Below, one piece after another: positions 48,218 through 59,243 of a DNA stretch of 64,000 nt. Location: positions 1 to 64,000 of the forward strand of contig CAVXTT010000016.1 of the NCBI GenBank assembly GCA_963764685.1. Direction: 5' to 3'. Source of the DNA: CAVXTT01 sp963764685 (GTDB lineage: Bacteria > Bacteroidota > Ignavibacteria > Ignavibacteriales > Ignavibacteriaceae). A program made the position numbers and the translations under genes. The notes beneath the pieces were generated by a model, which was given only the letters and a program-made list of their open reading frames with translations, made no database searches and had not been told where the DNA came from. How positions within the stretch are numbered: the first letter of the stretch is position 1; each line of letters begins with the position of its first letter.

Positions 48218-50948
48218 CCCCCAGGCAGCTAACGCCTTGGCTACCGGTACTGCGCTATTCTCCATCGGTACTTCCGCAACCGTTAACTGGAGCGGCGGGG
48301 TCGTGACAATTGTAGATCCACATAGTGCTGCAGGCGGCACTGCTTATACCAATGCTGCTGGTGGTGTAAAAACAATAACCGGCGGCAAACTGAGAATTGG
48401 TGATGGTACTTCAACTACAACAGGAGGTGCAACAACAACCAGTACATCGGGTTTTGGTCTCACAGGATCTGCAGGTGTCTGGGATCTTGAGATTGATAAC
48501 AGGACAGATGCTTCCACATCAAGAACAGCAAGATTAGCTGGATCATTACTTGTATTAAACAATGTTGAGATTAAAGCTAATTCTTATCTGTGGCTTGGAA
48601 GCAGCACTACAACAACCAGCATCCTTACAGTAGTTGGGAATGCAATCAATAATGGTACACTTGCCGGAACATTCCCGGCTGGAACTACCTACCAGGGTTC
48701 GCTGTATTTCAGAGGATTAGGACCTCAATCGCTCTCCGGTAATGGAAATTATGTCAATGTTATGAACTTAAACTTTTATAACCTTGGAACATCTTTCGAC
48801 CGGTCAGATATTGTTTACAATGAAGATCAGGAACGCTTAAATGAATTAGCTGCATCCAGCGGTGAAGTCAGAGAAATGTATCCTGTATTTACAAGATCCG
48901 AAGGTAGAGTCGCAGATAATCCATCTGTGGTTTCACTCTTGAACACACAGCCGTTGGTAGTAAACAGAGTAAATGCTTTTTCGGGTACACTTAATCCGGG
49001 AGCCAACTTTGTTATCGGCCGTGCCGGTGTTTCTATCCCGATTATTCAGGTAGGCGGAGGTACAGTTGCTGATCCCGGCGGTATATTCGCAGTCCTGCCA
49101 ACTGTTGATAACAGTTTTGGATACTCTACATTTATTTATAGTACAGCCCTCGGCGGACATACTACAGGCGCATACAACGAAATGCCTGCTGGTCCGCAGA
49201 CAATTACTCAGTTCCTTATAAACGATGCTGAGGGATTGACACTTAACAGGGCGTTCGTAGTGACCAGCTTTATGACATTTACACTTGGTCATTATTATAC
49301 AACAAATACTAATTCTCTGACATATCTTTCCACAGCAGCATTAGTTCCGGGTGCAGCCAGCTGGGTTTATGGTCCTTTTATCAGGGAAATTCCGGATACT
49401 ACCCTGGCTGGTTTAACATTTAATTATCCGGTCGGGAAAGGTTCATTAAGAACTTTCTCACTGGTTGATCCTGTTACCCTGACAGAGCCTGTCCGCATCA
49501 GGGCAGAAGTATTTGATGCCAACGCAGGTGGTACACCGGGTATTGACTTCCTCAGTCTTAATACCAATCGTTATTGGAGTGCTTCGATTACAAGTGGCGC
49601 TCCGGGATTCACCTCAACTAGAGTCCGGGTCCTGGATGATACTATGTCCAATACTATGGGTCTGGGTAAATCCGGAACTCTGACGGGCGTATACAATCTT
49701 GTCAGCAGTGCAGTTCCTGTTGTAAACACAATCACCTCGGATGTATTAACCGATCTGGGTTTCTTTGTAATCGGTCAGAGAGATATATCGGTACTTGACC
49801 CTACAGGAGTCAGCGCTGTTGTAATAAACTATGGTCAGATTGATCTTGCATTCACCCCAAATGCGGCGAACAATAATGTTGTAATCGTCTGGAACAATAC
49901 AGGTACGTTTTCCGCACCTGTAGGTGCTCCCGTTGTTGGTAATCCTCTTGCGGGGGGAACAGTTGCATCAATCGGAACAACATCACCATTCAATCATACC
50001 GGACTAAATCCCGTAACAACTTACTATTATAAGTTGTTCTCTTATGACGGAGCTGAATATTCCCTTGGTGTTACTGCAAGCGGCACAACTCCCTGCGGTC
50101 CTATTTCCAGCTTCCCCTGGACTGAGGGCTTTGAGTCTGTTGTTATTCCGGCTTATCCAGCCTGCTGGTTCGAGCAAAATGGAGACTGGGTAACAACAAA
50201 TAATGCTAATTCTACCAATGATGCAGATGCCCATACAGGAACACAATTCTTAAGAGATTCCTGGTCAGCTACTAATGAATATATGTGGACACCTGGATTT
50301 GCAATGACAGCCGGAACCTCATATGATTTTTCATTCTGGTGGGCTGGTGATAATTTTGCAGGATGGACCGGGGATATTTTCGTTAATTCAGCCCAGGATT
50401 CTACCGGTGCAACCCAATTAGGAGCTTCCTTTGTTACCAATGCTATCACAACTACAAAAATATATGAAAAGGTAACAAGGGCGTTTGTTCCTTCCATTAC
50501 CGGAACATACTACTTTGCAATCAGAGTAAACTGCCCCACATCAACACCGTGGTATTTAAGTTTCGATGATTTCACATTTCTGCCTACACCAACTGTTCCG
50601 GTCTTCAGTATTAATCCAGCCTCTAAAAATTTCGGTTTAGTATTTGTTGATTCATCTTCAGCATATCAGAAATTTACTGTCTCTAATATTGGTGTCGGAA
50701 CTTTAACAATAACTACAGGAAATATCTCTATCATAGGGATAGATGCTGGTCAGTATGCATTAGCAGATTCAAACTCATATCCGATAAATTTAGCTGCCGG
50801 TCAGACTGCTTCAGTTTATGTTAAGTTCTCACCAACAACTATCGGTGCTAAAACTGCTTCTCTTCAGATTACTGATAACTTAGCTGAGGCAGTCCACACT
50901 GCCTCTTTCAGGCATAGGTGTTACACATCCTGCAGTTCCGGATTTTGA
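48123..50948 (+). CDS. T9SS surface protein, segment 2
   Basis: The reading resumes as MNGGIINMYGAVAFSSSAGT in the third frame. It includes further beta-sandwich repeats, an FN3-like linker (about 49790-50090; DPTGVSAVVINYGQIDLAFTP), a choice-of-anchor/MAM-like domain (about 50100-50580) and an ASPM/Hydin-type (choice-of-anchor D) domain (NFGLVFVDSSSAYQKFTVS). It ends in a false stop at 50948, where another slip has occurred. Confidence 0.75.
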   Translation: MNGGIINMYGAVAFSSSAGTQFNMTGGNIYVDPQAANALATGTALFSIGTSATVNWSGGVVTIVDPHSAAGGTAYTNAAGGVKTITGGKLRIGDGTSTTTGGATTTSTSGFGLTGSAGVWDLEIDNRTDASTSRTARLAGSLLVLNNVEIKANSYLWLGSSTTTTSILTVVGNAINNGTLAGTFPAGTTYQGSLYFRGLGPQSLSGNGNYVNVMNLNFYNLGTSFDRSDIVYNEDQERLNELAASSGEVREMYPVFTRSEGRVADNPSVVSLLNTQPLVVNRVNAFSGTLNPGANFVIGRAGVSIPIIQVGGGTVADPGGIFAVLPTVDNSFGYSTFIYSTALGGHTTGAYNEMPAGPQTITQFLINDAEGLTLNRAFVVTSFMTFTLGHYYTTNTNSLTYLSTAALVPGAASWVYGPFIREIPDTTLAGLTFNYPVGKGSLRTFSLVDPVTLTEPVRIRAEVFDANAGGTPGIDFLSLNTNRYWSASITSGAPGFTSTRVRVLDDTMSNTMGLGKSGTLTGVYNLVSSAVPVVNTITSDVLTDLGFFVIGQRDISVLDPTGVSAVVINYGQIDLAFTPNAANNNVVIVWNNTGTFSAPVGAPVVGNPLAGGTVASIGTTSPFNHTGLNPVTTYYYKLFSYDGAEYSLGVTASGTTPCGPISSFPWTEGFESVVIPAYPACWFEQNGDWVTTNNANSTNDADAHTGTQFLRDSWSATNEYMWTPGFAMTAGTSYDFSFWWAGDNFAGWTGDIFVNSAQDSTGATQLGASFVTNAITTTKIYEKVTRAFVPSITGTYYFAIRVNCPTSTPWYLSFDDFTFLPTPTVPVFSINPASKNFGLVFVDSSSAYQKFTVSNIGVGTLTITTGNISIIGIDAGQYALADSNSYPINLAAGQTASVYVKFSPTTIGAKTASLQITDNLAEAVHTASFRHRCYTSCSSGF

Positions 50949-52657
50949 AGATTTTGAAACCTTTACTAGTCGGACAGCAGGTAGCCTGCCAGGATCCATC
51001 AACTGGACAACCTGGAATAATCTACCTTGCGATACTACGCAAGATGCATACATTTCTTCAACGTATGCATTCAGCGGAACTAAATCTATTAAGATTGTTC
51101 AGAACAATGACCTTGTCAGACCATTTGATGCACATAACTTCCGGTAAATGGATATATGAGCTTTATGACATACATTCCGACAGGCAAAACAGGTTACTTT
51201 AACACACTTGGTTTGTTTGCAGGCGGAACTTCTGTACTGGGGATTGGAATGTTACTTTGATGCTGGCGGCGCCGGCAGATTGTTCGCAGGTGCTGCAGCA
51301 GCTACTGCTTTACCTGGGTACCAGACCTCTGGAAGAAAGGTTGAAGTAATAGTTGACCTTGGTCACAGACTCTGCCAAATTCTGGTATGACGGTACTCTT
51401 ATAAAGACCTGGCAATGGACATTAGGATCCAATGGCTCAGGCTGTGTCTTTACAGCTTGACGCAAATGATTTCTATGGTGCAGCAGCAACAGATGAAATG
51501 TATTTTGATGATTATAAAATCGAACAGTGCCAGCACAACCTTCCAGTTAACAGTAAATGTTGCTAACGGCTGGAATATGGTATCAATACCCGGATTACTT
51601 CCAACCAACCAGAATGTAACAACCTGGTGGCCGGGTAAAGATCCTGCAGCAGGTGTATTCAAATTCCAGGGCGGATATCAGCCTGTAACTGTTGCAGCTC
51701 CTGGAATAGGTTACTGGATGAAAAACGTTGGTGCTCAGACCTATAATACAGGTGATGAATGGCCTGCAGGCGGAATCAACTTCGTAGCTCACGATCCTAT
51801 ACCTGCTGCCCTGGATGGAATCTGTTCGGCGGATATGAACAGATCAGTTCCTACAGCAGGACTTAACAACCACACCTCCGGGACTTATAACCGGATCAGT
51901 ATATCAAATATTCAGGTGGTTATATAGCAGCAACAACAATTGATCCCGGCTATGGTTACTGGGTAAAACTAACAGGTGCAGGATCAATAAATATACCTTC
52001 AGCACTTGCAGGTCCAACTAAAGTGGTTGCAGGACCATCAACAGAAGACTTCGGTAAGATCACCATTACCGATAATGCACAGAAGAGCTATACTCTTTAT
52101 GCAGCAAAGGGTGAAGCAGATCTTACACAGTTTGATCTTCCTCCTTATCCTCCGCAGGGAATGTTCGATGTCCGTTACTCAAGCCAGAGATATGCTGAGA
52201 AACTTAAGCAGCACACCTCAGGCAATTGAGATGACGGGTGTTCAATATCCTGTAAAGGTAAAGGCAGAAGGAACAGGCATTATACTTTCAGATGAAACAG
52301 GTAAGGAAATCGCAAGACTGAAAGCCGGAGAAGAAGTTACACTGAATACACCAGTAAGCAAACTGATGGTATCAGAGAATGTAATTCCTACGGTATATGC
52401 TCTTGAGCAGAATTATCCTAACCCGTTCAACCCAAGCACAACAATACAGTTCAGCATACCTGAAGATGTTCAGAATGTAAAGCTGATAATCTACAGTGCA
52501 TTGGGAGAGAAAGTAGCAGAACTTGTTAATACAGGACTTCAGGCAGGTATCTATAAATACAGCTGGAATGCAAACGAATGTTGCATCCGGATTGTATATT
52601 TATCAGATAGTAACCGAGAAGTTTGTATCGACAAAGAAGATGATGCTTCTCAAATAG
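50918..52657 (+). pseudogene. T9SS surface protein, degraded 3' segment
   Basis: Readable pieces in several frames rebuild a lectin-like domain (PDFEDFETFTS, INWTTWNNLPCDTTQDAYIS; same family as in the 41687 protein), the shared cassette (NGWNMVSIPGLLPTNQNVTTW at about 51570, DEWPAGGINFVAH) and a T9SS domain (EQNYPNPFNPSTTI). At least five single-base slips lie between 50930 and 52580, including an extra g in gcaaacgaatg near the end; the true tail stops at TAG 52655-52657. The close paralog at 54330 is intact. Both decay and poor base accuracy are possible. Confidence 0.65.
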
Positions 52658-52704
52658 TACGATAGTTCGATGGTACGATAGTTCGATGGTTCTCTTAGTG
52701 TTAG

Positions 52705-52734
52705 GGAGCGGCCGCAAGACCGCTCCTTTTTATT
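52705..52734 (+). terminator. Intrinsic terminator
   Basis: The stem GGAGCGG / CCGCTCC is followed by TTTTTATTT. Near-copy of the terminators at 45498 and 59213. Confidence 0.9.
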
Positions 52735-52803
52735 TAGTTGATTAGTTGATTGGTTGATTAGTTGATTGGTTGATTGGTTGATTAGTTGATTAGTTGATTG
52801 GTT
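52735..52803. repeat. Octamer tandem repeat TTGATTAG/TTGATTGG
   Basis: Eight or more 8-bp units right after the terminator, as after the gene ending at 59165. Confidence 0.8.
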
Positions 52804-52868
52804 ATGGTCAGTCATTGCGAGGAGTCTTCGACGAAGCAATCCCCCATACTATGAGTGCCCGTCTCAAG

Positions 52869-53156
52869 AACTAATAACTAATAACTAATAACTAATAACT
52901 AATAACTAATAACTAATAACTAATAACTAATAACTAATAACTAATAACTAATAACTAATAACTAATAACTAATAACTCAATAACTAATAACTAATAACTA
53001 ATAACTAATAACTAATAACTAATAACTAATAACTAATAACTAATAACTAATAACTAATAACTAATAACTAATAACTAATAACTAATAACTAATAACTAAT
53101 AACTAATAACTAATGAACTAAGAACTAAGAACTAAGAACTAAGAACTAAGAACTTA
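52869..53156. repeat. Heptamer satellite (ACTAATA)n then (ACTAAGA)n
   Basis: About 34 tandem 7-bp units of ACTAATA, with one interruption (aactcaataact near 52974-52984), then about six units of ACTAAGA. Since 7 is not a multiple of 3 and each unit contains TAA, the array puts stop codons in every forward frame. Confidence 0.9.
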
Positions 53157-53560
53157 TTCATATATCTTATTCATTACGCCAGGTACGCCAGATTGCTTCT
53201 TCGATGACTCATCGCAATGACGCACCGTAACAACTAAGAACTTATTCATACATTATCCATCTATATCTTATTCATTACGCCAGGTACGCCAGATTGCTTC
53301 AGTCGGAGACTCCTTCGCAATGACGGCACGACTTTATCACCATATCCTCCTTTATCTAATTTAATCACCTTTTTTAACATACGATGACGACAAAACCAGG
53401 AACTAAGAATTCTTCATACATTCATCCACCCATCCATTCATCCACTCCTCCGTACGCCAGATTGCTTCTTCGATGACTCATCGCAATGACGCGCCGTAAG
53501 AACCAAGAACTAAGAACTAAGAACTAATAACTAATAACTAAGAACGGAACCAGGAATGAA
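53157..53560. repeat. Dispersed palindromic repeats and heptamer remnants
   Basis: Holds three reverse-oriented GATTGCTTC...GCAATGACG palindromes (about 53190, 53290 and 53460), two TTACGCCAGGTACGCCAGATTG copies in part (split here at CAGGTACGCC), and short ACTAAGA/ACTAATA arrays at 53485-53540. No gene. Confidence 0.7.
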
Positions 53561-53665
53561 CAATTAAAAAATATTAATTTTAATTATAGCGCCTTAACCT
53601 TAAAAGAAACATATAGTTATACTTATTCCTTAAAGAAGCTATCTGAATTATTGCGGACTTTATTT

Positions 53666-53694
53666 TTGACTTTCAAAAATTAATTGAGTAACAT
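53666..53694 (+). promoter_or_regulatory. Promoter of the 54330 T9SS gene
   Basis: TTGACT (53666-53671) and TAACAT (53689-53694) are separated by 17 bp. Downstream CGTTTCGTTTAGTT resembles the sequence after the promoter at 41096. Leader of about 635 nt. Confidence 0.65.
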
Positions 53695-53931
53695 AGCAAC
53701 CGTTTCGTTTAGTTCTATCAATATTGATTAAATATTTTTAGCACAAGCTTTATAATGGGCGCCATCTGATCAGGTGAAGTAAGGGTAAAAAATTATATAA
53801 CTCAACTTCCCGGCTGGTTCGCTTATGACTGTTTTCTATTTCCTTTCCTCAGCAGAGCCCTTCTGTAAGAACTTATCGTTCAGCTCTATAAATTCATTAT
53901 ATCTCTTAATTATAAACACTAACGGAACACT

Positions 53932-53964
53932 ATGAAAATAACAAACGTTTCTGAACCGCCATAA
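53932..53964 (+). promoter_or_regulatory. Leader mini-ORF 1 of the 54330 gene
   Basis: Encodes MKITNVSEPP and stops. The preceding ACGGAACACT matches the context of the mini-ORF at 41326, and both peptides end in Ser-Glu-(Ala/Pro)-Pro. Confidence 0.4.
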
Positions 53965-54194
53965 ATTATTTCCGGAATCAGGAGTCTCACCGGATTCTAT
54001 TCATTTTAATCTTTGGTTTTAAGCTGCACCAAGGTGAAGTTGACTTATTTATAGATTTCCTCTAATCCAGATCAGGTCTGCGGGAAATATTTTATGATCA
54101 TTTTATTTGCGTCAATAATATTTTTAATAAATATTACAGGAAACACATCTTTCCTTAATAACCCTATCTCAAAACAATTTCAGAAGGATACAAT

Positions 54195-54270
54195 ATGAAA
54201 GTGCGCCTTATTTGCATCTTGCCTTTTTAACAGGTTTACACGATTGCACTGAACTAATGTAAACCTGTTA
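54195..54270 (+). promoter_or_regulatory. Leader mini-ORF 2 and hairpin of the 54330 gene
   Basis: An AGAAGGA site precedes ATG 54195, encoding MKVRLICILPF. The TAA stop is the first three bases of a perfect 13-bp stem, TAACAGGTTTACA / TGTAAACCTGTTA (54228-54240 and 54258-54270). The large gene starts 60 bp later after GAGGGTAAC. Confidence 0.6.
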
Positions 54271-54329
54271 TTATCTCATCGTTCAGCTTGTGCTTAAACA
54301 TTTTCTACTACTTAAAATAGAGGGTAACA

Positions 54330-57300
54330 ATGAAAAAAATTTTATTCATTTCATTTTTAATAATGTGGTGCTTTACTCTATTGGCGCAAGACAGGGTGCC
54401 GAGAAGTACCTCTTCGGAAATAAGTCCAACTTTAAGATCAGGTAGCTACACACCAAATCCCGAAGCGACGTGGGATGTTTTGTTAAGTTTTGACCTGACT
54501 GCTTTATCCGGACTTCCCGGAAATGCAGGCGCTGAATGGGACGGCACATATTTTTATTCAACGCGATGGGCTTCAAACCTGATACATAAATATAATTCTA
54601 CCGGAACGGTAAAGCTTGATTCTTTTTCCATTCCCGGTGTAACAGGCCTGAGAGATCTCGCTTTTGACGGAACATATATGTACGGCGGTGCCGCCGGTAC
54701 TACTATTTATCAGATGGATTTTGTTACCAAGACTCTGATTGGTACAATCACTTCCCCGGTTTCTGTCCGCTGGATTGAATATGATCCGGTTGCTGATGGT
54801 TTTTGGGTTGGTAACTGGGCTGATGCCGCTACTTTAATCAGCCGTAGCGGAACAACCATAACCAGCTTCACCACCGGTTTAGCAGGACAATATGGTGCAG
54901 CCTATGACGCTTCAAATCCCGGTGGTCCTTATCTCTGGATATTTGATCAGGGCGCAGGTGCGGGGACACCTCAGTATCTGCATCAATTTAAAATTTCTAC
55001 AGGAACAGCAACCGGTATTATACACGATGTAACACTTGAGCTGCCCGATGCAACCGCAATTGCAGGTGGTTTATTCTCTATGACGGATTTCTCTGCCGGA
55101 GTTTTTACCATTGGCGGAGTTTTACAGGGAACCCCCGATAAAATGTTTGTTTATGATGGCAGAATATTAGGCCCGGGACCTGCATCAAATCCAACTCCCA
55201 TAAACGGTGCAGTCGGTGTTTCAGTACCAGGCGTATCATTAAGCTGGACTAATCCCGGCGGTACTACAACAAACAATGTATATTTTGGAACATCTCCCGG
55301 ATCATTGGCACAAATCCACACAGGTTCTTTAATCACCTCTATCCCTGTTTCGGGATTAACTTACAGTACACAGTACTACTGGAGGGTCGACGAGATTGAT
55401 GGCACCGGTACAACAACAGGTGCTGTCTGGACATTTACTACTACTTACGATCCGGCAGGAGTTTCTCTGCCGTATAGTCAGGCATTTCCTCTTTCAACAT
55501 TCCCTCCATTTTGGACACAAACTTCTACTTTAACACCAATATGGGCATTAGCAAGCTCAACCGGTGCCGGTGGTTCTCCTTATGAAATGGTAGCTTCATA
55601 TATATCGGGCATTGCTACTACAAGACTTATTCTGGGTCCGATAAATACTGCCGGTTATACGTCTCTTAACCTGGCTTTCAAACATTATTACAATGATTTC
55701 GGGCCAGGTGCTACCCTGAAAATTCAGTCGAGTGTCGACGGTATTACCTGGACTGATGAAACCTTTACTATTGCATCCGGCGGCGGAAGCGTTGGACCGG
55801 CAACAGTAAATACACCAATAAATAATAATGTCGGTACAGCAACTTTTATCGCCTGGGTAATCGAGGGGGATCTTTATCAGATAAATTACTGGCACGTTGA
55901 TGATGTCAACGTTGGCGGACCTTGCCTGGTTACAGCACCGTCCAATCCGAGTCCTGCAGATGGCTCCACCGGTATTCCGGCGGCAGGCGTAAACCTGCAG
56001 TGGACAAACGGTGCAAGTACAACTAATGTTGAAGTATGGTTTGGTCCAACAGGTAGTCCGATAAAAGTTTACGATGGAATAGCCGTAACATCTTATGCTA
56101 CCGGAGCTCTTAGCGGTCTTTCAACCTATCAATGGCATATAGTGTGCAAGGATGCAAACTGCAGTGTAACCGGACCAACCTGGTCGTTTACAACTGAAGG
56201 ATGTCCCCCTGTTCCTCCTCCTGTTGCCGAAAGTTTTGACGGAGCTTTCCCGCCGGCTTGTTGGGGTAACTTCCAGATGAGCGGCACTGGTTTATGGACA
56301 GGTGTAACTTCAGGTGTATATCCTACCTGCATGCCGTACAGCGGAGCAGGGATGGCAAAATTTGCCTCATATAATTATTCCAGCGGAACAGCCGCAATCC
56401 TGGTCTCACCGCAGATCACATTTCCCAGTGATGCTTACCGGGTGATTTTTTGGATGTACAGGGATCCTGGTTATGCTACCTATGCAGACAGGGTAGAAGT
56501 ATATTATAATACTATCCCCGGCGTTACAGGGGCAACACTGTTAGGAACTGTTAACAGATCAATGACCCTCGATCCTGTTGTAGCAACTGAGGGGTGGTAC
56601 GAATATATATTTAACGTCCCAACAGGTACCAGCGGTAACGCATATATAATTTTTGACGGTATCAGCTTATTTGGGAATAACATATATGTGGATGATATCG
56701 GTATATCCCAGCTGCTGGCAAATGATGTAGGTACTTTTTCAGTTGATGTAGCTGCATTATTCCCTCCCGGCAGCATAGCTCCGCAGGCAACAGTAAAGAA
56801 TTATGGGTCCGCAGCACAAACATTCAATGTGCAGATGACTATTACCGGCGGATACTCATCAACAAAACCTGTAACAGCATTAGCTCCCGGAACAACTCAA
56901 CAGGTTACTTTCGATAACTGGAATGCCACAGTAGGACCACATACGGTTAATGTCTGCACCCAGTTAGCCGGAGACCTGAATACAGCTAATGACTGCAAGT
57001 CGAAGGACATAAATGTAAGTAATGCGTACTGGTCAAATGGCAACGTTATCCCGTATACTACATATATGGGAAGTGGTGTCACTTATGTTTCACCCGGGGA
57101 CAATGCTACCGGTTATCTATTCAGTATCGGCGGCAACACACCTTCAGCTACTATGGTGGAAGGCGCTAAATATAATATTGCCACAAATACCTGGACACCG
57201 ATCGCATCACTCCCTTCAGGCAGAGGAGTATTTTCAAGTGCTGTTGTAGGGGATTCACTTTATGTGATTGGCGGCTATGACCCGGCATCAGTTACTATGT

Positions 57301-59165
57301 CCACTGTATTAAAGTATAGCATTATCAGTGACGCCTGGGCTTCGGGTGTATCTCTGCCAGCACCACTTGCCTGGAGCAAAGCTGTAACATATAATAATCG
57401 TATATATGTTGCCGGCGGATATGACGGTGTTGCTGCTTCTTCGGTTGTTTATGTTTATAACCCGGCTACGGGTGTATGGGCAGCAGCCACATCTCTCCCA
57501 GCAGCAAGATTCGGCGGAGCCTTTTCCATATCCGGTAATAAACTTATTTATGTAGGCGGTGCTGATCTTAGTCTGCTGTATAGTACAGTATATGTCGGAA
57601 CAATCGACGCAGTAGATCCGTTACTTATTACCTGGGTAACTATGCTGAACAAATACCCTGGAATAAGTTCTGAAACAATTTCATATTACCAGGGAAAAAC
57701 ATCAGATATTCTCGCCAGCCATTCAAAACCGCAAATTTTATCAGACGCAGTATATCCACCCGGAACAATGTTCAGGTTTGATGCGGCCCCATGGGGTTCT
57801 GATGGAATTATTGTTGCAGGAGGAAGCCCGACTACTTCGTGGTTACCCGCAAATCCAAATCCCTGCTTTGTTTATAAACCCGGAACTGATTCCTGGATTC
57901 AACAGATAAATGTTACGCTTCCTGTGCTCGGATCATCACTCGGCAGTTATAATACAGGCACAGACTGGAAACTAATTGTTGCATCTGGCTATACAGGTTC
58001 ATTAGCAACAGATGCGACCCAGATCTTTACTGATGTGTTAGGAAGTAGTCCTACCACATTCCCGTTAACAGTAAACGTACTGAACGGCTGGAATATGGTC
58101 TCAATTCCCGGATTACATCCAACCAACCAGAACGTAACTACCTGGTGGCCGGGTAAAGATCCTGCAGCAGGTGTATTCAAATTCGCCGGCGGTTATCAGG
58201 CAGTTACTGTCGCAACTCCGGGAATAGGATACTGGATGAAGAATGTTGGTGCCCAAACCTATAATACAGGTGATGAGTGGCCTGCAGGCGGAATCAATAT
58301 GGTAGCTCACGATCCTATACCAGGTTTACTCGGCTGGAATCTTATCGGCGGATATGACCAGTCAGTTGCAACTGCAGGATTAACCACAACACCTCCGGGA
58401 CTTATAACCGGATCTGTATATAAATATGCAGGCGGTTATGTAGCAGCAACAACACTTGATCCGGGATACGGATATTGGATCAAACTGACAGGTGCAGGAG
58501 TTATTAATATTCCTGCCGGACCGTCAGGTCCGATGAAAGCTGTTGCAGGACCTTCAACAGAAGGTCTCGGTAAGATCATCATTACCGATAATACACAAAA
58601 GAGCTACACTCTTTTTGCAGCAGACAACAAAACAAACCTAAGTCAATTTGATCTTCCTCCTTATCCTCCGCAGGGAATGTTCGATGTCCGTTACTCAAGC
58701 CAGCGCTGTGCAGAGAACTTAAGCACACAGCAGGCAATAGAGATGACGGGTGTACAATATCCTGTAAGGGTAAAGGCAGAAGGAGTAGGCATTATACTTT
58801 CAGATGAAACAGGTAAAGAGATCGCAAGATTGAAAGCCGGTGAAGAAGTAACAGTCAATACCGCAGGCAAGCTGTATGTATCAGGCAATGTTATTCCGCT
58901 GGTATATTCACTCGAGCAGAATTATCCTAACCCGTTCAACCCGAGCACAACTATTCAGTTCAGCATACCTGAAGATGTTCAGAATGTTAAGCTGATAATC
59001 TACAGTGCATTGGGAGAGAAAGTAGCAGAACTGGTTAATACAGGACTTCAGGCAGGTATCTATAAATACAACTGGAATGCAAACAATGTTGCATCCGGAT
59101 TGTACATTTATCAGATAGTAACCGAGAAGTTCGTATCAACAAAGAAGATGATGCTTCTCAAATAG
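54330..59165 (+). CDS. Giant T9SS surface protein with FN3, CARDB-like, kelch and shared cassette
   Basis: This intact 1611-residue frame opens with a signal peptide ending TLLAQ. In order: a six-bladed propeller-like region (about 45-275), FN3 (about 280-370), choice-of-anchor sandwich (about 380-530), FN3 (about 533-622), a second sandwich (about 630-795), CARDB-like (about 797-893; PQATVKNYGSAAQTFNVQ), kelch propeller (about 905-1080; SLYVIGGYDPASVTMSTVLKY cut here to LYVIGGYDPA), the shared cassette (about 1243-1520) and a T9SS sorting domain (EQNYPNPFNPSTTI near 1529) ending TKKMMLLK. The protein should be displayed on the cell surface; its partner is unknown. It serves as the intact reference for the damaged paralogs at 41687 and 46376. 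Confidence 0.9.
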   Translation: MKKILFISFLIMWCFTLLAQDRVPRSTSSEISPTLRSGSYTPNPEATWDVLLSFDLTALSGLPGNAGAEWDGTYFYSTRWASNLIHKYNSTGTVKLDSFSIPGVTGLRDLAFDGTYMYGGAAGTTIYQMDFVTKTLIGTITSPVSVRWIEYDPVADGFWVGNWADAATLISRSGTTITSFTTGLAGQYGAAYDASNPGGPYLWIFDQGAGAGTPQYLHQFKISTGTATGIIHDVTLELPDATAIAGGLFSMTDFSAGVFTIGGVLQGTPDKMFVYDGRILGPGPASNPTPINGAVGVSVPGVSLSWTNPGGTTTNNVYFGTSPGSLAQIHTGSLITSIPVSGLTYSTQYYWRVDEIDGTGTTTGAVWTFTTTYDPAGVSLPYSQAFPLSTFPPFWTQTSTLTPIWALASSTGAGGSPYEMVASYISGIATTRLILGPINTAGYTSLNLAFKHYYNDFGPGATLKIQSSVDGITWTDETFTIASGGGSVGPATVNTPINNNVGTATFIAWVIEGDLYQINYWHVDDVNVGGPCLVTAPSNPSPADGSTGIPAAGVNLQWTNGASTTNVEVWFGPTGSPIKVYDGIAVTSYATGALSGLSTYQWHIVCKDANCSVTGPTWSFTTEGCPPVPPPVAESFDGAFPPACWGNFQMSGTGLWTGVTSGVYPTCMPYSGAGMAKFASYNYSSGTAAILVSPQITFPSDAYRVIFWMYRDPGYATYADRVEVYYNTIPGVTGATLLGTVNRSMTLDPVVATEGWYEYIFNVPTGTSGNAYIIFDGISLFGNNIYVDDIGISQLLANDVGTFSVDVAALFPPGSIAPQATVKNYGSAAQTFNVQMTITGGYSSTKPVTALAPGTTQQVTFDNWNATVGPHTVNVCTQLAGDLNTANDCKSKDINVSNAYWSNGNVIPYTTYMGSGVTYVSPGDNATGYLFSIGGNTPSATMVEGAKYNIATNTWTPIASLPSGRGVFSSAVVGDSLYVIGGYDPASVTMSTVLKYSIISDAWASGVSLPAPLAWSKAVTYNNRIYVAGGYDGVAASSVVYVYNPATGVWAAATSLPAARFGGAFSISGNKLIYVGGADLSLLYSTVYVGTIDAVDPLLITWVTMLNKYPGISSETISYYQGKTSDILASHSKPQILSDAVYPPGTMFRFDAAPWGSDGIIVAGGSPTTSWLPANPNPCFVYKPGTDSWIQQINVTLPVLGSSLGSYNTGTDWKLIVASGYTGSLATDATQIFTDVLGSSPTTFPLTVNVLNGWNMVSIPGLHPTNQNVTTWWPGKDPAAGVFKFAGGYQAVTVATPGIGYWMKNVGAQTYNTGDEWPAGGINMVAHDPIPGLLGWNLIGGYDQSVATAGLTTTPPGLITGSVYKYAGGYVAATTLDPGYGYWIKLTGAGVINIPAGPSGPMKAVAGPSTEGLGKIIITDNTQKSYTLFAADNKTNLSQFDLPPYPPQGMFDVRYSSQRCAENLSTQQAIEMTGVQYPVRVKAEGVGIILSDETGKEIARLKAGEEVTVNTAGKLYVSGNVIPLVYSLEQNYPNPFNPSTTIQFSIPEDVQNVKLIIYSALGEKVAELVNTGLQAGIYKYNWNANNVASGLYIYQIVTEKFVSTKKMMLLK

Positions 59166-59212
59166 TACGATAGTTCGATGGTACGATAGTTCGATGGTTC
59201 TCTTAGTGTTAG

Positions 59213-59242
59213 GGAGCGGCCGCAAGACCGCTCCTTTTTTTA
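59213..59242 (+). terminator. Intrinsic terminator
   Basis: GGAGCGG / CCGCTCC is followed by seven T. Third copy of the shared 3' terminator. Confidence 0.9.
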
Positions 59243-59243
59243 T

